The notes beneath the pieces were generated by a model. That model did no database searches. It saw nothing but the letters and a program-made list of their open reading frames with translations, and had not been told where the DNA came from. Positions 25,160-34,665 of a stretch of DNA of 45,915 nt are shown here, one piece after another. Source of the stretch: a bacterium (GTDB lineage: Bacteria; Patescibacteriota; Minisyncoccia; Minisyncoccales; JANBVM01); the NCBI GenBank assembly GCA_030588745.1, contig JAUUXB010000004.1, positions 1-45,915 of the forward strand. Reading direction: 5' to 3'. A program made the position numbers and the translations under genes. Each line of letters opens with the position of its first letter. The first letter of the stretch is position 1.

Positions 25160-25792
25160 ATGAAAGTTACAATTCACAATCAAAAAGGTGAGAAACTAAA
25201 GGAAGCTTTGCTGCCAAAGAGAATTTTTGAAGTTGAAGCAAACAATGATTTGATTCATCAGGTTGTTGTTTCCCAGATGGCTAACAGGCGAAAATCAATA
25301 GCTCACACCAAGAACAGGGGCGAGGTAAGAGGGGGAGGAAAAAAACCATGGCGGCAAAAAGGATTAGGGAGAGCAAGGCACGGGTCAATACGTTCACCAA
25401 TCTGGATAGGTGGTGGTGTAACCTTTGGTCCAAGAAAAGACAGGATTTTTAAAAAACGAATTCCCAAAAAAATGAAAAGATCAGCCCTATTTATGGTATT
25501 ATCAGCTAAGGCAAGGAATAATTTATTGATTATTTTAGATGATTTGAAGATTAGTGAGCCCAAAACACAATCAATGGTTGAAGTTTTAAATAAAGTTATT
25601 CCAAAAAAAGAAAGTTCGTTAATTGCCTTACATGAATTAAATAAAAATATAATTCTGGCAACCAAAAACATTCCTTATGCAGATACTATTCAGGCTAAAG
25701 ATTTAAATTGCTTGGATATTATGTCTTTTAAGTATCTGGTTATGCCTAAAACAAGCATTGAGGTAATAGAGAAAACATTTTTAAAGAAATAA
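25160..25792 (+). CDS. rplD: Ribosomal protein uL4
   Basis: 210 residues. Typical NRRKSIAHTKNRGEVRGGGKKPWRQKG loop (an exit-tunnel element), RIFKKRIPKKMKR and a C-terminal alpha/beta domain. It starts 8 bases after rplC. About 70 AT-rich bases separate it from rplW, which may hold a promoter. Confidence 0.95.
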   Translation: MKVTIHNQKGEKLKEALLPKRIFEVEANNDLIHQVVVSQMANRRKSIAHTKNRGEVRGGGKKPWRQKGLGRARHGSIRSPIWIGGGVTFGPRKDRIFKKRIPKKMKRSALFMVLSAKARNNLLIILDDLKISEPKTQSMVEVLNKVIPKKESSLIALHELNKNIILATKNIPYADTIQAKDLNCLDIMSFKYLVMPKTSIEVIEKTFLKK

Positions 25793-25864
25793 TTAGTAAA
25801 TAATAATTAATAATACATAAATAATTTTTTTATCATTATATCTTATTGATTATTTATTAAATCC

Positions 25865-26281
25865 ATGGCATTAAGAGATTTTTTCAGAAGAAAAAAAGAA
25901 TCAATCAAAAAGGAAGAAAAACAATTGGTTAAAAAAACTGAGGTGATTAAAAAAGAAACAGTTAAGCCCATGAAAAAGCCGGTTAAAAAAACTGATGAAG
26001 GATTAGCTTACAGTATTTTAAAAGCTCCGCATATAACGGAAAAAGCAACGGATTTAGCTAAAAATGATAGATATGTTTTTAAGGTCTATAAAAAAGCCAA
26101 TAAAACTGAAATAAAAAAAGCAGTAGAGAATTTATATAATGTAGATGTTATAAATGTAAGGATTATAAAAATGCCACCAAAGAAGAGAATTTTTAAAGGA
26201 ATAAAAGGAATAAAAAAAGGTTATAAAAAAGCAATTGTGCTTATTAAAAAAGGACAGAAAATAGAGATTCTTCCAAGATAA
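25865..26281 (+). CDS. rplW: Ribosomal protein uL23 with long basic N-terminal extension
   Basis: 138 residues against about 95-100 in most bacteria. The L23 core begins near residue 48 (YSILKAPHITEKATDL) and contains YVFKVYKKANKTEIKKAVE and VINVRI. The first 45 or so residues (ALRDFFRRKKESIKKEEKQ and onward) are lysine-rich and probably disordered. L23 lies at the tunnel exit where SRP and trigger factor dock, so the tail could touch those or rRNA (inference). Confidence 0.93.
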   Translation: MALRDFFRRKKESIKKEEKQLVKKTEVIKKETVKPMKKPVKKTDEGLAYSILKAPHITEKATDLAKNDRYVFKVYKKANKTEIKKAVENLYNVDVINVRIIKMPPKKRIFKGIKGIKKGYKKAIVLIKKGQKIEILPR

Positions 26282-26295
26282 TTTAACTTTCTAAA

Positions 26296-27096
26296 ATGAC
26301 AAGAACAAAATCACAATTTAAAAGCAAAAGATTATTGACAAAGAAAGAGCCTGAAAAAGCATTGCTTTTGACATTAAAAAGAAGAGCAGGCAGGGGAAAA
26401 TCTGGAACAATTACAGTTCGCCACAAAGGAGGAGGCGTGAAAAGACGCTACAGAATCATTGATTTTGGACAAAAGAAAATAAATCAAAAAGGAAAGGTGA
26501 TTGCTATTGAATATGACCCATACAGAACTGCTTATCTAGCTTTGATTAAATATGAGAATGCTAGCAAGACATATGTTTTAGCTCCAACTGGAATTAAAAT
26601 AAATGATGAAATTATATGTTCTGATAAGGCTGAATTGAAAAATGGAAATAGACTAAAGCTCAAAAATATTCCTATTGGCACCCAGGTTTATAATATTGAA
26701 TTGATTCAAGGCAGAGGAGGAAAAATGGTAAGGTCAGCAGGCACTTCAGCCAAAGTGTTGGCTAACGAAGGAGGTTATACTCATCTTCAAATGCCTTCTA
26801 GTGAAATCAGGAAAGTGAAAGAAGAATGTTTTGCTTCAATTGGTCAAGTTTCTCATCCAGAAAAAAGGTTTGAGAAACTGGGCAAAGCGGGAAGGAAAAG
26901 ATTAAAAGGTTGGCGTCCAACTGTCAGAGGTACAGTAATGAATCCGCCTGACCATCCTCACGGCGGAGGTACAGGGAAAAGCCCAATTGGAATGAAATAT
27001 CCCAAAACCCCTTGGGGAAAACCAGCTTTAGGAGTTAAAACAAGAAAAAAAAGATGGACAGATAAATTAATTTTAAAAAGAAGGAAAAAGAAATAA
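26296..27096 (+). CDS. rplB: Ribosomal protein uL2
   Basis: 266 residues. [30 protein letters not shown] and the peptidyl-transferase-near [19 protein letters not shown] segment with its conserved His are present. Slightly shorter than E. coli L2 at the ends. Part of the continuous operon. Confidence 0.97.
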   Translation: MTRTKSQFKSKRLLTKKEPEKALLLTLKRRAGRGKSGTITVRHKGGGVKRRYRIIDFGQKKINQKGKVIAIEYDPYRTAYLALIKYENASKTYVLAPTGIKINDEIICSDKAELKNGNRLKLKNIPIGTQVYNIELIQGRGGKMVRSAGTSAKVLANEGGYTHLQMPSSEIRKVKEECFASIGQVSHPEKRFEKLGKAGRKRLKGWRPTVRGTVMNPPDHPHGGGTGKSPIGMKYPKTPWGKPALGVKTRKKRWTDKLILKRRKKK

Positions 27097-27107
27097 AGTA
27101 TAAATTT

Positions 27108-27416
27108 ATGACAAGAAGTTTAAAAAAAGGTCCATATATTGACGACAATTTATTGAAAAAGCTTAAGAAGTTAGAGGGTGATAAAACAAAGCCAATTAAG
27201 ACTTGGTCTAGACGTTCAACTATTTCGCCTGAAATGATTGGCTATACTTTTTTAGTTCACAATGGAAAGCAGTTTATTTCAGTAAAAGTTAATGAAAACA
27301 TGATTGGCCATAAATTCGGTGAGTTTTCACCAACAACAAAATTTATAAGGCATGGTGGAAGAATGCAGAAAGAATTAGAGAAAAAAGTTAGCCAAAAGGA
27401 AACTGAAAAGAAATAG
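27108..27416 (+). CDS. rpsS: Ribosomal protein uS19
   Basis: 102 residues: [49 protein letters not shown]. The C-terminus has a short Lys/Glu extension. Binds the 16S rRNA head. Confidence 0.97.
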   Translation: MTRSLKKGPYIDDNLLKKLKKLEGDKTKPIKTWSRRSTISPEMIGYTFLVHNGKQFISVKVNENMIGHKFGEFSPTTKFIRHGGRMQKELEKKVSQKETEKK

Positions 27417-27432
27417 CTAATGCTAAAGAGTT

Positions 27433-27963
27433 ATGATTTCAACTGCTAAATTAAAGTATTTAAGGATTGCGCCAAGAAAAGTAAGATTAGTTGCTAGCTT
27501 GATCAGGGGAAAAACAGCCAATAAAGCTGAAAAGCTTTTATCTTTTACTAGAAAGCGTGCTGCTTTACCTATTTTAAAGCTTTTAAAACAAGCAATAGCT
27601 AATGCTAAGAATAATTTCCAGGTAGATGAAAACAATCTCTATATTTCCAAGATTATTGTTAATGAGGGAATAAAGCTTAAAAGACAGTTTCCAAGGGCTA
27701 GAGGCAGGGCTGATATAATCATGAAAAAAACTTCTCATATCACCCTTGTTTTAGATGAAATTGATAAGAGTAAGAAAAAGAAAAAAGTAAGAAAGAAAAC
27801 AAAACCAAAAATTGTAAAGGAAAAAGAATTATTAGAAGAAAAAGAAGAAGAAGAAAAAAAAGAAGTGATTGAAAAAAAGACAAGGCAGAAATTTGAGCCA
27901 GAAAAAGTTAGAGCTAAAAAAGGAAAAGGATTAAGAAGATTTTTCAGAAGAAAAGCATTCTGA
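27433..27963 (+). CDS. rplV: Ribosomal protein uL22 with long charged C-terminal tail
   Basis: 176 residues, about 60 more than usual. The L22 core (AKLKYLRIAPRKVRLVASLIRGK, KRQFPRARGRADIIMKKTSHITLVL) ends near residue 112. A Lys/Glu tail follows (KKKKVRKKTKP..., RFFRRKAF at the end). Its end resembles the start of the L23 extension (RDFFRRKK), so these appended tails may share a role or origin. Confidence 0.94.
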   Translation: MISTAKLKYLRIAPRKVRLVASLIRGKTANKAEKLLSFTRKRAALPILKLLKQAIANAKNNFQVDENNLYISKIIVNEGIKLKRQFPRARGRADIIMKKTSHITLVLDEIDKSKKKKKVRKKTKPKIVKEKELLEEKEEEEKKEVIEKKTRQKFEPEKVRAKKGKGLRRFFRRKAF

Positions 27964-28038
27964 TTAATGATTAAATGGTTAGACTTGCTGCAACTTTATT
28001 TGTATAACTAACCATAAAGCCATAAAATTATTATTAAT

Positions 28039-28749
28039 ATGTCACACAAAGTCCATCCAAAAATATTTAGAATAAGAGAAACAGAAGATTGGGAATCTCG
28101 CGGTTTTTATGAGAAAAATTTTGCCTCATATTTAGAGGAAGATTTTAAAATTAGAAAGTTTCTTGATAGTAAAATTGGCAAATTCGGTGTGGGAAGAATT
28201 GAAATTGAAAGATCTCCAGGTAAAGTAAACGTAATAATTTCTAGTTCCAGGCCAGGATTGATTATTGGAAGAGGTGGTGAGGGCATAGAAAAACTAAAAA
28301 GAGAGTTAATAATTAAAGTTTTAAGAGAAGATTTTGTTAAAAAAGATAAAGTTAAAAGCCGACAAAAGTCAGGACTAAGATTAGAAATAAGAGAGATTAA
28401 AAACCCCTGGATTCATGCTTCTTTAGTTGCTTTATGGATGGTTGGTCAGATTGAGAAAAGAATGCGCTACAGACGTGTTTTAAAACAAACCTTAGGTAAA
28501 GTAATGGCTCAGAAAGGAGTTAAGGGAGCAAGGGTTGAATTAACTGGCAGGTTAAATGGCATTGCCATTGCCAGAAAAGAATGGCTTAAACAAGGCCTTC
28601 TTCCAAGACAAACAATAAGGGCAAACATTGATTATTCCTATAAAATAGCAAAATGCTCTTATGGAGTAATAGGAGTAAAGGTTTGGATATATAAAGGAGA
28701 AAAATTTAAAGAACATGGCAATACTGCAACCCCGGAAAACAAAACATAG
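28039..28749 (+). CDS. rpsC: Ribosomal protein uS3
   Basis: 236 residues. N-terminal [13 protein letters not shown]-domain [16 protein letters not shown]-terminal [15 protein letters not shown] and [12 protein letters not shown] are all present. Its last 35 bases overlap the start of rplP in another frame. Confidence 0.96.
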   Translation: MSHKVHPKIFRIRETEDWESRGFYEKNFASYLEEDFKIRKFLDSKIGKFGVGRIEIERSPGKVNVIISSSRPGLIIGRGGEGIEKLKRELIIKVLREDFVKKDKVKSRQKSGLRLEIREIKNPWIHASLVALWMVGQIEKRMRYRRVLKQTLGKVMAQKGVKGARVELTGRLNGIAIARKEWLKQGLLPRQTIRANIDYSYKIAKCSYGVIGVKVWIYKGEKFKEHGNTATPENKT

Positions 28750-29125
28750 GAAAAGATTCAAAGGAAGGTCAAAAGGAATTGCTAATAGAGGCACTGAGCT
28801 TGCTTTTGGTTCTTATGGTTTGAAAACATTAGAGGCCAGATGGATTAGTGCCAGGCAGATTGAGGCAGCCAGGCGTGCAATTATTAGACATCTTAAAAAG
28901 GGAGGTAAGCTCTGGATTAGAATTTTTCCTGACAAACCAATAACATCAAAAGGAATAGAGTTTGGAATGGGTAAAGGCAAGGGTGCTGTAAAACATTATG
29001 CCTGTGCTGTTAAGCCCGGAAGAATTATTTTTGAGTTGGAGGGGATAAAAGAAGAACTTGCTGTTAAAGCGCTGAGAACTGCAGCAGATAAATTACCAGT
29101 AAAGACTAAATTTGTGAAAAAATAA
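28715..29125 (+). CDS. rplP: Ribosomal protein uL16
   Basis: 136 residues starting [18 protein letters not shown], the standard L16 N-terminus, so the 35-base overlap with rpsC is real and not a start error. [36 protein letters not shown] are conserved. rpmC begins on the base after its stop. Confidence 0.95.
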   Translation: MAILQPRKTKHRKRFKGRSKGIANRGTELAFGSYGLKTLEARWISARQIEAARRAIIRHLKKGGKLWIRIFPDKPITSKGIEFGMGKGKGAVKHYACAVKPGRIIFELEGIKEELAVKALRTAADKLPVKTKFVKK

Positions 29126-29311
29126 ATGAAAATCACTGAAATCAGAAAAAAATCAAAATCAGAATTAGATAAATTGCTTCAAGAATCAAAAAATAAAATT
29201 CGTGCTCTGCGTTTTGATTTGGCTTCAGGAAAAGTTAAGAATGTGAGAGAGATTAGAAAAACCAAAAAAGATATTGCCAGGATATTAACCATATTAAAAA
29301 AGGAAAAATAA
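29126..29311 (+). CDS. rpmC: Ribosomal protein uL29
   Basis: 61 residues, a helical hairpin protein: MKITEIRKKSKSELDKLL, LRFDLASGKVKNVREIRKTKKDIARILT. Starts immediately after rplP stops. Confidence 0.93.
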   Translation: MKITEIRKKSKSELDKLLQESKNKIRALRFDLASGKVKNVREIRKTKKDIARILTILKKEK

Positions 29312-29359
29312 GAACCTTGCTTTCAGCAAGAACTTTGAATTTTTTAAAAATATAAAGAT

Positions 29360-29641
29360 ATGCGAAAAAGAAAATTAAAAGGAATAGTTGTTTCGGACAA
29401 AATGCAAAAAACAGTTGTAGTTAGAGTTGAACGTATAAAAGCACATCCAAAGTATAAGAAAAGGTATAAGATTAATAAGAATTATAAGGCTCATGATGAA
29501 AAACAGATTTATAAGATAGGGGACAGAGTTATTATTGAAGAATGTCGTCCGCTGAGCAAGCACAAAACATGGAGGGTAATAGAAAAAGAAACAGTTAAAA
29601 AGAAAAAAGAAGCTAAGCAAAAAGAAACTACTAAGGAATAA
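29360..29641 (+). CDS. rpsQ: Ribosomal protein uS17
   Basis: 93 residues. [48 protein letters not shown] form the OB-fold core. A Lys/Glu tail is appended at the C-terminus. Confidence 0.95.
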   Translation: MRKRKLKGIVVSDKMQKTVVVRVERIKAHPKYKKRYKINKNYKAHDEKQIYKIGDRVIIEECRPLSKHKTWRVIEKETVKKKKEAKQKETTKE

Positions 29642-29646
29642 GAACT

Positions 29647-30018
29647 ATGATTCAATTACGCTCAATGGTAAAAATAGCTGATAATGCAGGAGGTAAAATA
29701 CTTCAGTGTATTCATGTTCTGGGTGGGAGCGCAAGGCGTTACGCTCGGCTTGGTGATGTTATAGTCGGAACAGTAAAGAGTGCTGATCCAAGAAAAGAGG
29801 TAAAAAAACATGATGTTTTAAGAGCAGTAATAATAAGGCAAAGAAAGGAATACAGAAGGTCTGATGGCAGCTATATTCGTTTTGATGACAATGCTTGCGT
29901 GGTTTTAGAAGGTAAGACAAAAAAACCAAAAGGAGGAAGGGTTTTTGGGCCGATGGCAAGAGAAGTGAAAGAAAAAGGTTTTACAGAAGTGGCAGCTATA
30001 GCTCAGTATTTAGTATGA
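29647..30018 (+). CDS. rplN: Ribosomal protein uL14
   Basis: 123 residues: MIQLRSMVKIADNAGGK, IHVLGGSARRYARLGDVIV, RSDGSYIRFDDNACVVL, GPMAREVKEKGF. Full length. Its stop overlaps the rplX start (ATGA). Confidence 0.97.
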   Translation: MIQLRSMVKIADNAGGKILQCIHVLGGSARRYARLGDVIVGTVKSADPRKEVKKHDVLRAVIIRQRKEYRRSDGSYIRFDDNACVVLEGKTKKPKGGRVFGPMAREVKEKGFTEVAAIAQYLV

Positions 30019-30320
30019 AGATTAAAAAAGGAGATACAGTATTAGTTGTCTTGGGTAAAAACAGAGGGAAGAAAGGTAAGATTTTAAAAGCTTTCCCTAA
30101 AGAGAGAAAGGTTTTAATTGATGGAGTGAATTTAATAAAAAAGCATCAAAAACCAAAAAAAACAGGAGAAAAGGGTCAGATTATTGAAAAACCATCCCCA
30201 ATTAATATTTCAAATGTAAAATTGATTTGTTCAAAGTGCAATAAAACAACAAGAGTAGGTTACAAGATTGTTGAGGATAAAAAATACCGCATTTGCAAGA
30301 AATGCAATAAACAAATATGA
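30015..30320 (+). CDS. rplX: Ribosomal protein uL24
   Basis: 101 residues. KOW motif KKGDTVLVVLGKNRGKKGKI, then NLIKKHQKP and a zinc-type pair CSKC...CKKC. Overlaps both neighbours by ATGA, indicating translational coupling. Confidence 0.96.
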   Translation: MKIKKGDTVLVVLGKNRGKKGKILKAFPKERKVLIDGVNLIKKHQKPKKTGEKGQIIEKPSPINISNVKLICSKCNKTTRVGYKIVEDKKYRICKKCNKQI

Positions 30321-30874
30321 TTGGTTTAAAAGAAAAATACAATACAGAGGTAATCCCTAAAATGATGGAAAAGTTTGGTTATAAGAACAGGATGGCTGTT
30401 CCCAAAATTGAAAAAGTTGTAATTAACACTGGTTTTGGAAAGATGATTGCTGGAAAGGGTTCTGATGAAAAGAAAAAGATGATCAATGCTATTTTAGAAG
30501 ATTTAACTTTGATTACTGGTCAAAAACCTGTTTTAACAAAAGCAAGAAAATCAGTTTCTGGTTTTAAGATTAGAAGAGGTATGGAAATTGGAGCAATGGT
30601 TGTTTTACGCAAGAAAATGATGTTTGATTTTTTAGAAAGATTAATAAATATAACCCTTCCTCGTTCTCGAGACTTTGAAGGGATTGACCCAAAGTCAGTG
30701 GATAAAAGCGGGAATTTAACTGTTGCAATTAAAGAGCACATTTCTTTTTTTGAAATTCTGCCCGAAAGAATAAAGAATATATTTGGTTTGGAGTTCACAG
30801 TAATAACAACAGCAAAAGATAAAGAACAAGGATTAAAGCTTCTTAGATTAATAGGTTTTCCAATTAAAAAATAA
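30317..30874 (+). CDS. rplE: Ribosomal protein uL5
   Basis: 185 residues: LKEKYNTEVIPKMMEKFGYK, TGQKPVLTKARKSVSGFKIR, ITLPRSRDFEGI, FEILPE. Full-length L5, which contacts 5S rRNA. Coupled to rplX by ATGA. Confidence 0.96.
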   Translation: MIGLKEKYNTEVIPKMMEKFGYKNRMAVPKIEKVVINTGFGKMIAGKGSDEKKKMINAILEDLTLITGQKPVLTKARKSVSGFKIRRGMEIGAMVVLRKKMMFDFLERLINITLPRSRDFEGIDPKSVDKSGNLTVAIKEHISFFEILPERIKNIFGLEFTVITTAKDKEQGLKLLRLIGFPIKK

Positions 30875-30877
30875 GTT

Positions 30878-31063
30878 ATGGCAAAAAAATCCCAAATTGC
30901 TAGAGCAAAAAAGAAACCAAAGTTTAAAACACGAATTGTTCGTAGGTGTTTTAGGTGTGGGAGAAGAAGAGCATATATGAGAAAGTTTGGTTTGTGCAGA
31001 ATTTGTTTTAGAGAAATGGCAAACAAAGGTCTAATTCCAGGAGTTACAAAAAGTAGTTGGTAA
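30878..31063 (+). CDS. rpsZ: Ribosomal protein uS14, zinc-binding short type
   Basis: 61 residues with C-x2-C...C-x2-C ([26 protein letters not shown]). The short zinc form, as in Gram-positives and thermophiles. Confidence 0.95.
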   Translation: MAKKSQIARAKKKPKFKTRIVRRCFRCGRRRAYMRKFGLCRICFREMANKGLIPGVTKSSW

Positions 31064-31065
31064 AT

Positions 31066-31452
31066 ATGGATCCAATAGCAGACATGTTAACATCAATAAG
31101 AAACGCTCAAGCTGTTTTAAAAGAAACAGTAGTTATTCCTTATTCTGAAATAAAGTTTGAGATTGCAAAGGTTTTAAAAAAAGAGAATTTTATTAAGGAG
31201 GTAGAAAAAAAGGGAAGAAAAACCAGAAAATCAATTGAAATAAAATTAAAGTATGAAAATAAAAAACCAGCTATATTAAGTCTTAAAAGAATTTCCAAGC
31301 CAGGCCAAAGAATTTATACTACAGCAGGGAAGATTAAAAAAGTAAGGAGTGGTTATGGTATATCAATTATTTCAACTTCTAAAGGTTTAATGACTAACAA
31401 ACAAGCTAGAAAACAAAATATAGGTGGAGAAATATTATGTGAAATATGGTAA
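31066..31452 (+). CDS. rpsH: Ribosomal protein uS8
   Basis: 128 residues from the ATG at 31066 (MDPIADMLTSIRNA). An upstream TTG frame from 31057 overlapping rpsZ is not needed. KKEGFI-like KKENFI, SKPGQRIY and GYGISIISTSKGLMTNKQARK are conserved. Confidence 0.94.
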   Translation: MDPIADMLTSIRNAQAVLKETVVIPYSEIKFEIAKVLKKENFIKEVEKKGRKTRKSIEIKLKYENKKPAILSLKRISKPGQRIYTTAGKIKKVRSGYGISIISTSKGLMTNKQARKQNIGGEILCEIW

Positions 31453-31454
31453 TT

Positions 31455-32003
31455 ATGAGCAGAATAGGTAAAAAACCAATTGAAATACCAGAAGGCGTGG
31501 ATATAAAAATTGATAAGCAGTTGATTACTGTAAAAGGTCCAAAAGGCGAGCTCTCACGTGAGTTTAGGCCTGAGATTAGAGTTAAAATAGAAGCGGGAAA
31601 AGTTTTTGTTTCAGTGAAAAGACAAACCAAACAAAGCAAGGCTTTCTGGGGATTGACACGGGCCCTTTTGGCAAACATGGTTAAAGGGGTTGTTGATGGT
31701 TATGAAAAGAAACTAGAGATTCATGGTTTAGGTTATAAGGCTAAGATGGAAGAAGAAGAACTGGTTTTATCTGTTGGTTTTACTCATTTTGTTAAAATAA
31801 AGTCGCCTAAAGGAATTAAAATCTTAGTTGAAAAAAACATTATCACTGTTTCAGGTATTGATAAGGAATTGGTTGGTTTGATTGCTTCAAAAATCAGAAA
31901 GGTAAAACCAGCTGAACCATATAAAGGAAAAGGAATTAGGTATCAAGGTGAACAAATCAGAAGAAAAGCTGGTAAGAAAGTTGTTACCACAACAGTAGAA
32001 TAA
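31455..32003 (+). CDS. rplF: Ribosomal protein uL6
   Basis: 182 residues from the ATG at 31455 ([15 protein letters not shown]), chosen because this is the family start; an in-frame ATG at 31446 lies inside rps[27 protein letters not shown] and [15 protein letters not shown] are present. Confidence 0.95.
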   Translation: MSRIGKKPIEIPEGVDIKIDKQLITVKGPKGELSREFRPEIRVKIEAGKVFVSVKRQTKQSKAFWGLTRALLANMVKGVVDGYEKKLEIHGLGYKAKMEEEELVLSVGFTHFVKIKSPKGIKILVEKNIITVSGIDKELVGLIASKIRKVKPAEPYKGKGIRYQGEQIRRKAGKKVVTTTVE

Positions 32004-32014
32004 TTTTAAAAAAC

Positions 32015-32428
32015 ATGGATGCAAAAAAGAAAAGAAAACAAAGAATAAAAAGACACAAGAAAGTAAGGGGTAAGATATCTGGGACAAGTAAAAGGCCCAG
32101 GCTTTGTGTTTTTCGTTCAAACAAACATATTTATGCTCAATTGATTGATGATGAAAAAAACAAAGTGCTGGTTTCAACAAGCGATTTAAAGATTAAGGTA
32201 AAAAAGCAAAAAAACGAAAAACCTTCTTCTGCAAAGAACAAGAAAGATAAAAAAGAAAAACCTCTTTCTTCAAAATTATTAATAGCTTTTGAGGTCGGAA
32301 AAGCAATTGCTAAAAAAGCCAAAGAATTAAAGATTGAAAAGATTGTTTTTGACAGAGGAGGATATAAATATCATGGAAGAGTTAAAGCTTTAGCTGAAGG
32401 CGCTAGACAAGAAGGTTTAAAGTTTTAA
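32015..32428 (+). CDS. rplR: Ribosomal protein uL18 with a lysine-rich insertion
   Basis: 137 residues against about 117-120. The core has [32 protein letters not shown] and [23 protein letters not shown]. About 25 extra residues ([20 protein letters not shown]) sit in the surface loop after the S-T-S-D segment. L18 binds 5S rRNA. Confidence 0.94.
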   Translation: MDAKKKRKQRIKRHKKVRGKISGTSKRPRLCVFRSNKHIYAQLIDDEKNKVLVSTSDLKIKVKKQKNEKPSSAKNKKDKKEKPLSSKLLIAFEVGKAIAKKAKELKIEKIVFDRGGYKYHGRVKALAEGARQEGLKF

Positions 32429-32433
32429 ATAAT

Positions 32434-32904
32434 ATGCGAAGAATAATTAGAAAACATGTAAGAGTTAAGGATGAATTTGATTCAAAGCTTTTAGATTTAG
32501 CCAGGGTTTCACATACTAGAGCAGGTGGCAAAAAAATACGATTTAGGGCAGTAATGGTAGTAGGGAATAAAAAAGGAAAAGTAGGAGTGGCTAGTGCTTC
32601 TGGTCTTGATGTGGCAGCTGCTATTGGAAAGGCAACACGATTGGCAAAAAAGAAAGCAATCGAAATTCCTATTGTCAACGAGACAATTCCTCATGAAGTT
32701 TTTGCTAAATTCAGTTCAGCTAAAGTGCTTCTAAAACCCCAGAAAAAAGGAAGAGGTTTGGTGGCAGGAGGTACAGTAAGAGTGATTTGTTCTTTGGCTG
32801 GAATGAAAAACATTTCCTCCAAGGTTTTAGGAACAACAGGGAATAAACTTAATAATGCAATGGCAGTAATTAAAGCATTAAAACAATTAAAAACAAGAAA
32901 CTAA
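32434..32904 (+). CDS. rpsE: Ribosomal protein uS5
   Basis: 156 residues. VSHTRAGGKKIRFRAVMVVG, GLDVAAAIGKATRLAKK, IPHEVFAKF, GRGLVAGGTVR are conserved. rplO follows after only 12 bases: rpmD (L30), normally between them, is missing. Confidence 0.95.
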   Translation: MRRIIRKHVRVKDEFDSKLLDLARVSHTRAGGKKIRFRAVMVVGNKKGKVGVASASGLDVAAAIGKATRLAKKKAIEIPIVNETIPHEVFAKFSSAKVLLKPQKKGRGLVAGGTVRVICSLAGMKNISSKVLGTTGNKLNNAMAVIKALKQLKTRN

Positions 32905-32916
32905 CTCTGTTAATTT

Positions 32917-33348
32917 ATGCAACTTCATCAGTTAAAACCAAACCATAAGAGGAAAAAAGGAAAAAGAATTGGAAGAGGTGGAAAAAGAGGAACTTATTCC
33001 GGCAGAGGTATAAAAGGTCAGAAATCTCGTGCTGGCCGTCAGATGGTACCTTCAATCAGGCAATTGGTTAAAAAATACCCGAAATTAAGAGGGTATAGGT
33101 TTAAAATTAGAAGGCAGAAGCCAGCAGTTATTGATCTGAAGTTATTGGAGAAAAACTTTAAAAAAGGAGATTTAGTATCTCCAAACAGCTTGCTTGAAAA
33201 AAAGCTAATTAGTAGAATAAAAGGGAAAGCTCCAAAAGTTAAGATTTTAGATAGGGGAGAATTAAAAAAAGAATTAATAATTAAGAATTGCCAGGTTTCA
33301 AAATTAGCAAAAGAAAAGATTGAAAAAGCAAAAGGGATAATTAAGTAG
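32917..33348 (+). CDS. rplO: Ribosomal protein uL15
   Basis: 143 residues: MQLHQLKPNHKRKKGKRIGRG, TYSGRGIKGQKSRAG, RGYRFK. Usual length. Directly follows rpsE. Confidence 0.95.
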   Translation: MQLHQLKPNHKRKKGKRIGRGGKRGTYSGRGIKGQKSRAGRQMVPSIRQLVKKYPKLRGYRFKIRRQKPAVIDLKLLEKNFKKGDLVSPNSLLEKKLISRIKGKAPKVKILDRGELKKELIIKNCQVSKLAKEKIEKAKGIIK

Positions 33349-33375
33349 ATAGTATACAATAGACGAAATCCAAAT

Positions 33376-34653
33376 ATGTGGTACGAAAAAGTTATTCAAT
33401 TATTTAAAATAAAGGATTTGAGAAACAAGATTCTTTTTGTTTTAGGGATTTTCGCTCTTTTTAGAATAATGGCAAATATTCCAATTCCTGGCATTAATCC
33501 TGAAAACCTGAAAAGTTTTTTTGAACAATTTCAGGTTCTTGGTCTTTTAAACCTTTTTACAGGCGGTGCTTTAGAAAGACTTTCTATTGTTATGCTGGGA
33601 TTGGGTCCATATATTACTGCAACAATTATTTTGCAGCTTTTAACGATGATTTTTCCTCAGTTAGAAGAGCTTTACAAGGAGAGTGGAGAAGAGGGCAAAA
33701 AAAAGTTTGAGCAATACGGAAGGATTGTAACTGTTCCTCTAGCTGCACTTCAAGCTTTTTCAATGCTGACACTATTCTCAAAACAAGGGATCATTACAGA
33801 ACTTGGTTTTACTGCCAAGATTAGTGCTATTTTAACAATTACTGCGGGCAGCATTTTTTTAATGTGGTTGGGAGAACTCCTTTCAGAAAAAGGGATTGGT
33901 AATGGAGTGTCTCTGCTTATCTTTGCTGGAATTATTGCTGATTTTCCAAGAAATATTGGACAGATGATAGCTACTTATGAATCATCAATGCTCGCTTCTT
34001 ATTTAATATTCTTTTTAATGGCACTTTTGATTATTGCTGGTGTTGTTTTGATTAATGAGGCAAGAAGGAATATTCCTATTACATATGCTAAAAGGATTAA
34101 AGGTAGAATGGTTTATGGTGGTGCATCTACTTATCTTCCTTTAAGTGTTAATCCGGCTGGAGTAATGCCAATTATATTTGCCTTGTCAATTTTAACCTTT
34201 CCTTCAATGATTACCAGTTTTTTGAGCGGAGCAGGAGGTTTTTGGGGCAAGATATCCCAGTTTGTTGAAGGGTTTTTCAACAATACATTGGCTTATGGGC
34301 TTACTTATTTTGCCTTAGTTTTTATTTTTACATATTTTTATACTCTTATTACTTTTGAACCAAAATCAATTGCTGATAATTTAAAGAAAATGGGTGGTTT
34401 TGTTCCTGGCATTAGACCAGGTGAGTCAACTGCCAAGTTTTTAGAATTTGTTTTAAACAGGGTTTTGCCTATTGGTGCTTTATTCTTGGGTTCTATTGCT
34501 CTTATGCCAACAATTATTCAAGTAATAACAAAAATAGCTGTTTTCAGTTTTTTAGTTGGTGGAACTTCAATACTTATCTTAGTTTCTGTTGCTTTAGAAA
34601 CAATGAGAGAGATTGAAGCTCAACTGGAAATGAGAGAATACGATACGTTTTAA
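33376..34653 (+). CDS. secY: Protein translocase subunit SecY
   Basis: 425 residues and ten membrane helices. RIMANIPIPGIN, GLGPYITATIILQLL, GIGNGVSLLIFAGI, YAKRIKGRMVYGGASTYLPLSVNPAGVMP and PGIRPGE are standard SecY landmarks. It forms the Sec channel. It sits at the usual place between rplO and adk. Confidence 0.97.
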   Translation: MWYEKVIQLFKIKDLRNKILFVLGIFALFRIMANIPIPGINPENLKSFFEQFQVLGLLNLFTGGALERLSIVMLGLGPYITATIILQLLTMIFPQLEELYKESGEEGKKKFEQYGRIVTVPLAALQAFSMLTLFSKQGIITELGFTAKISAILTITAGSIFLMWLGELLSEKGIGNGVSLLIFAGIIADFPRNIGQMIATYESSMLASYLIFFLMALLIIAGVVLINEARRNIPITYAKRIKGRMVYGGASTYLPLSVNPAGVMPIIFALSILTFPSMITSFLSGAGGFWGKISQFVEGFFNNTLAYGLTYFALVFIFTYFYTLITFEPKSIADNLKKMGGFVPGIRPGESTAKFLEFVLNRVLPIGALFLGSIALMPTIIQVITKIAVFSFLVGGTSILILVSVALETMREIEAQLEMREYDTF

Positions 34654-34665
34654 AAAATTAAAAAA

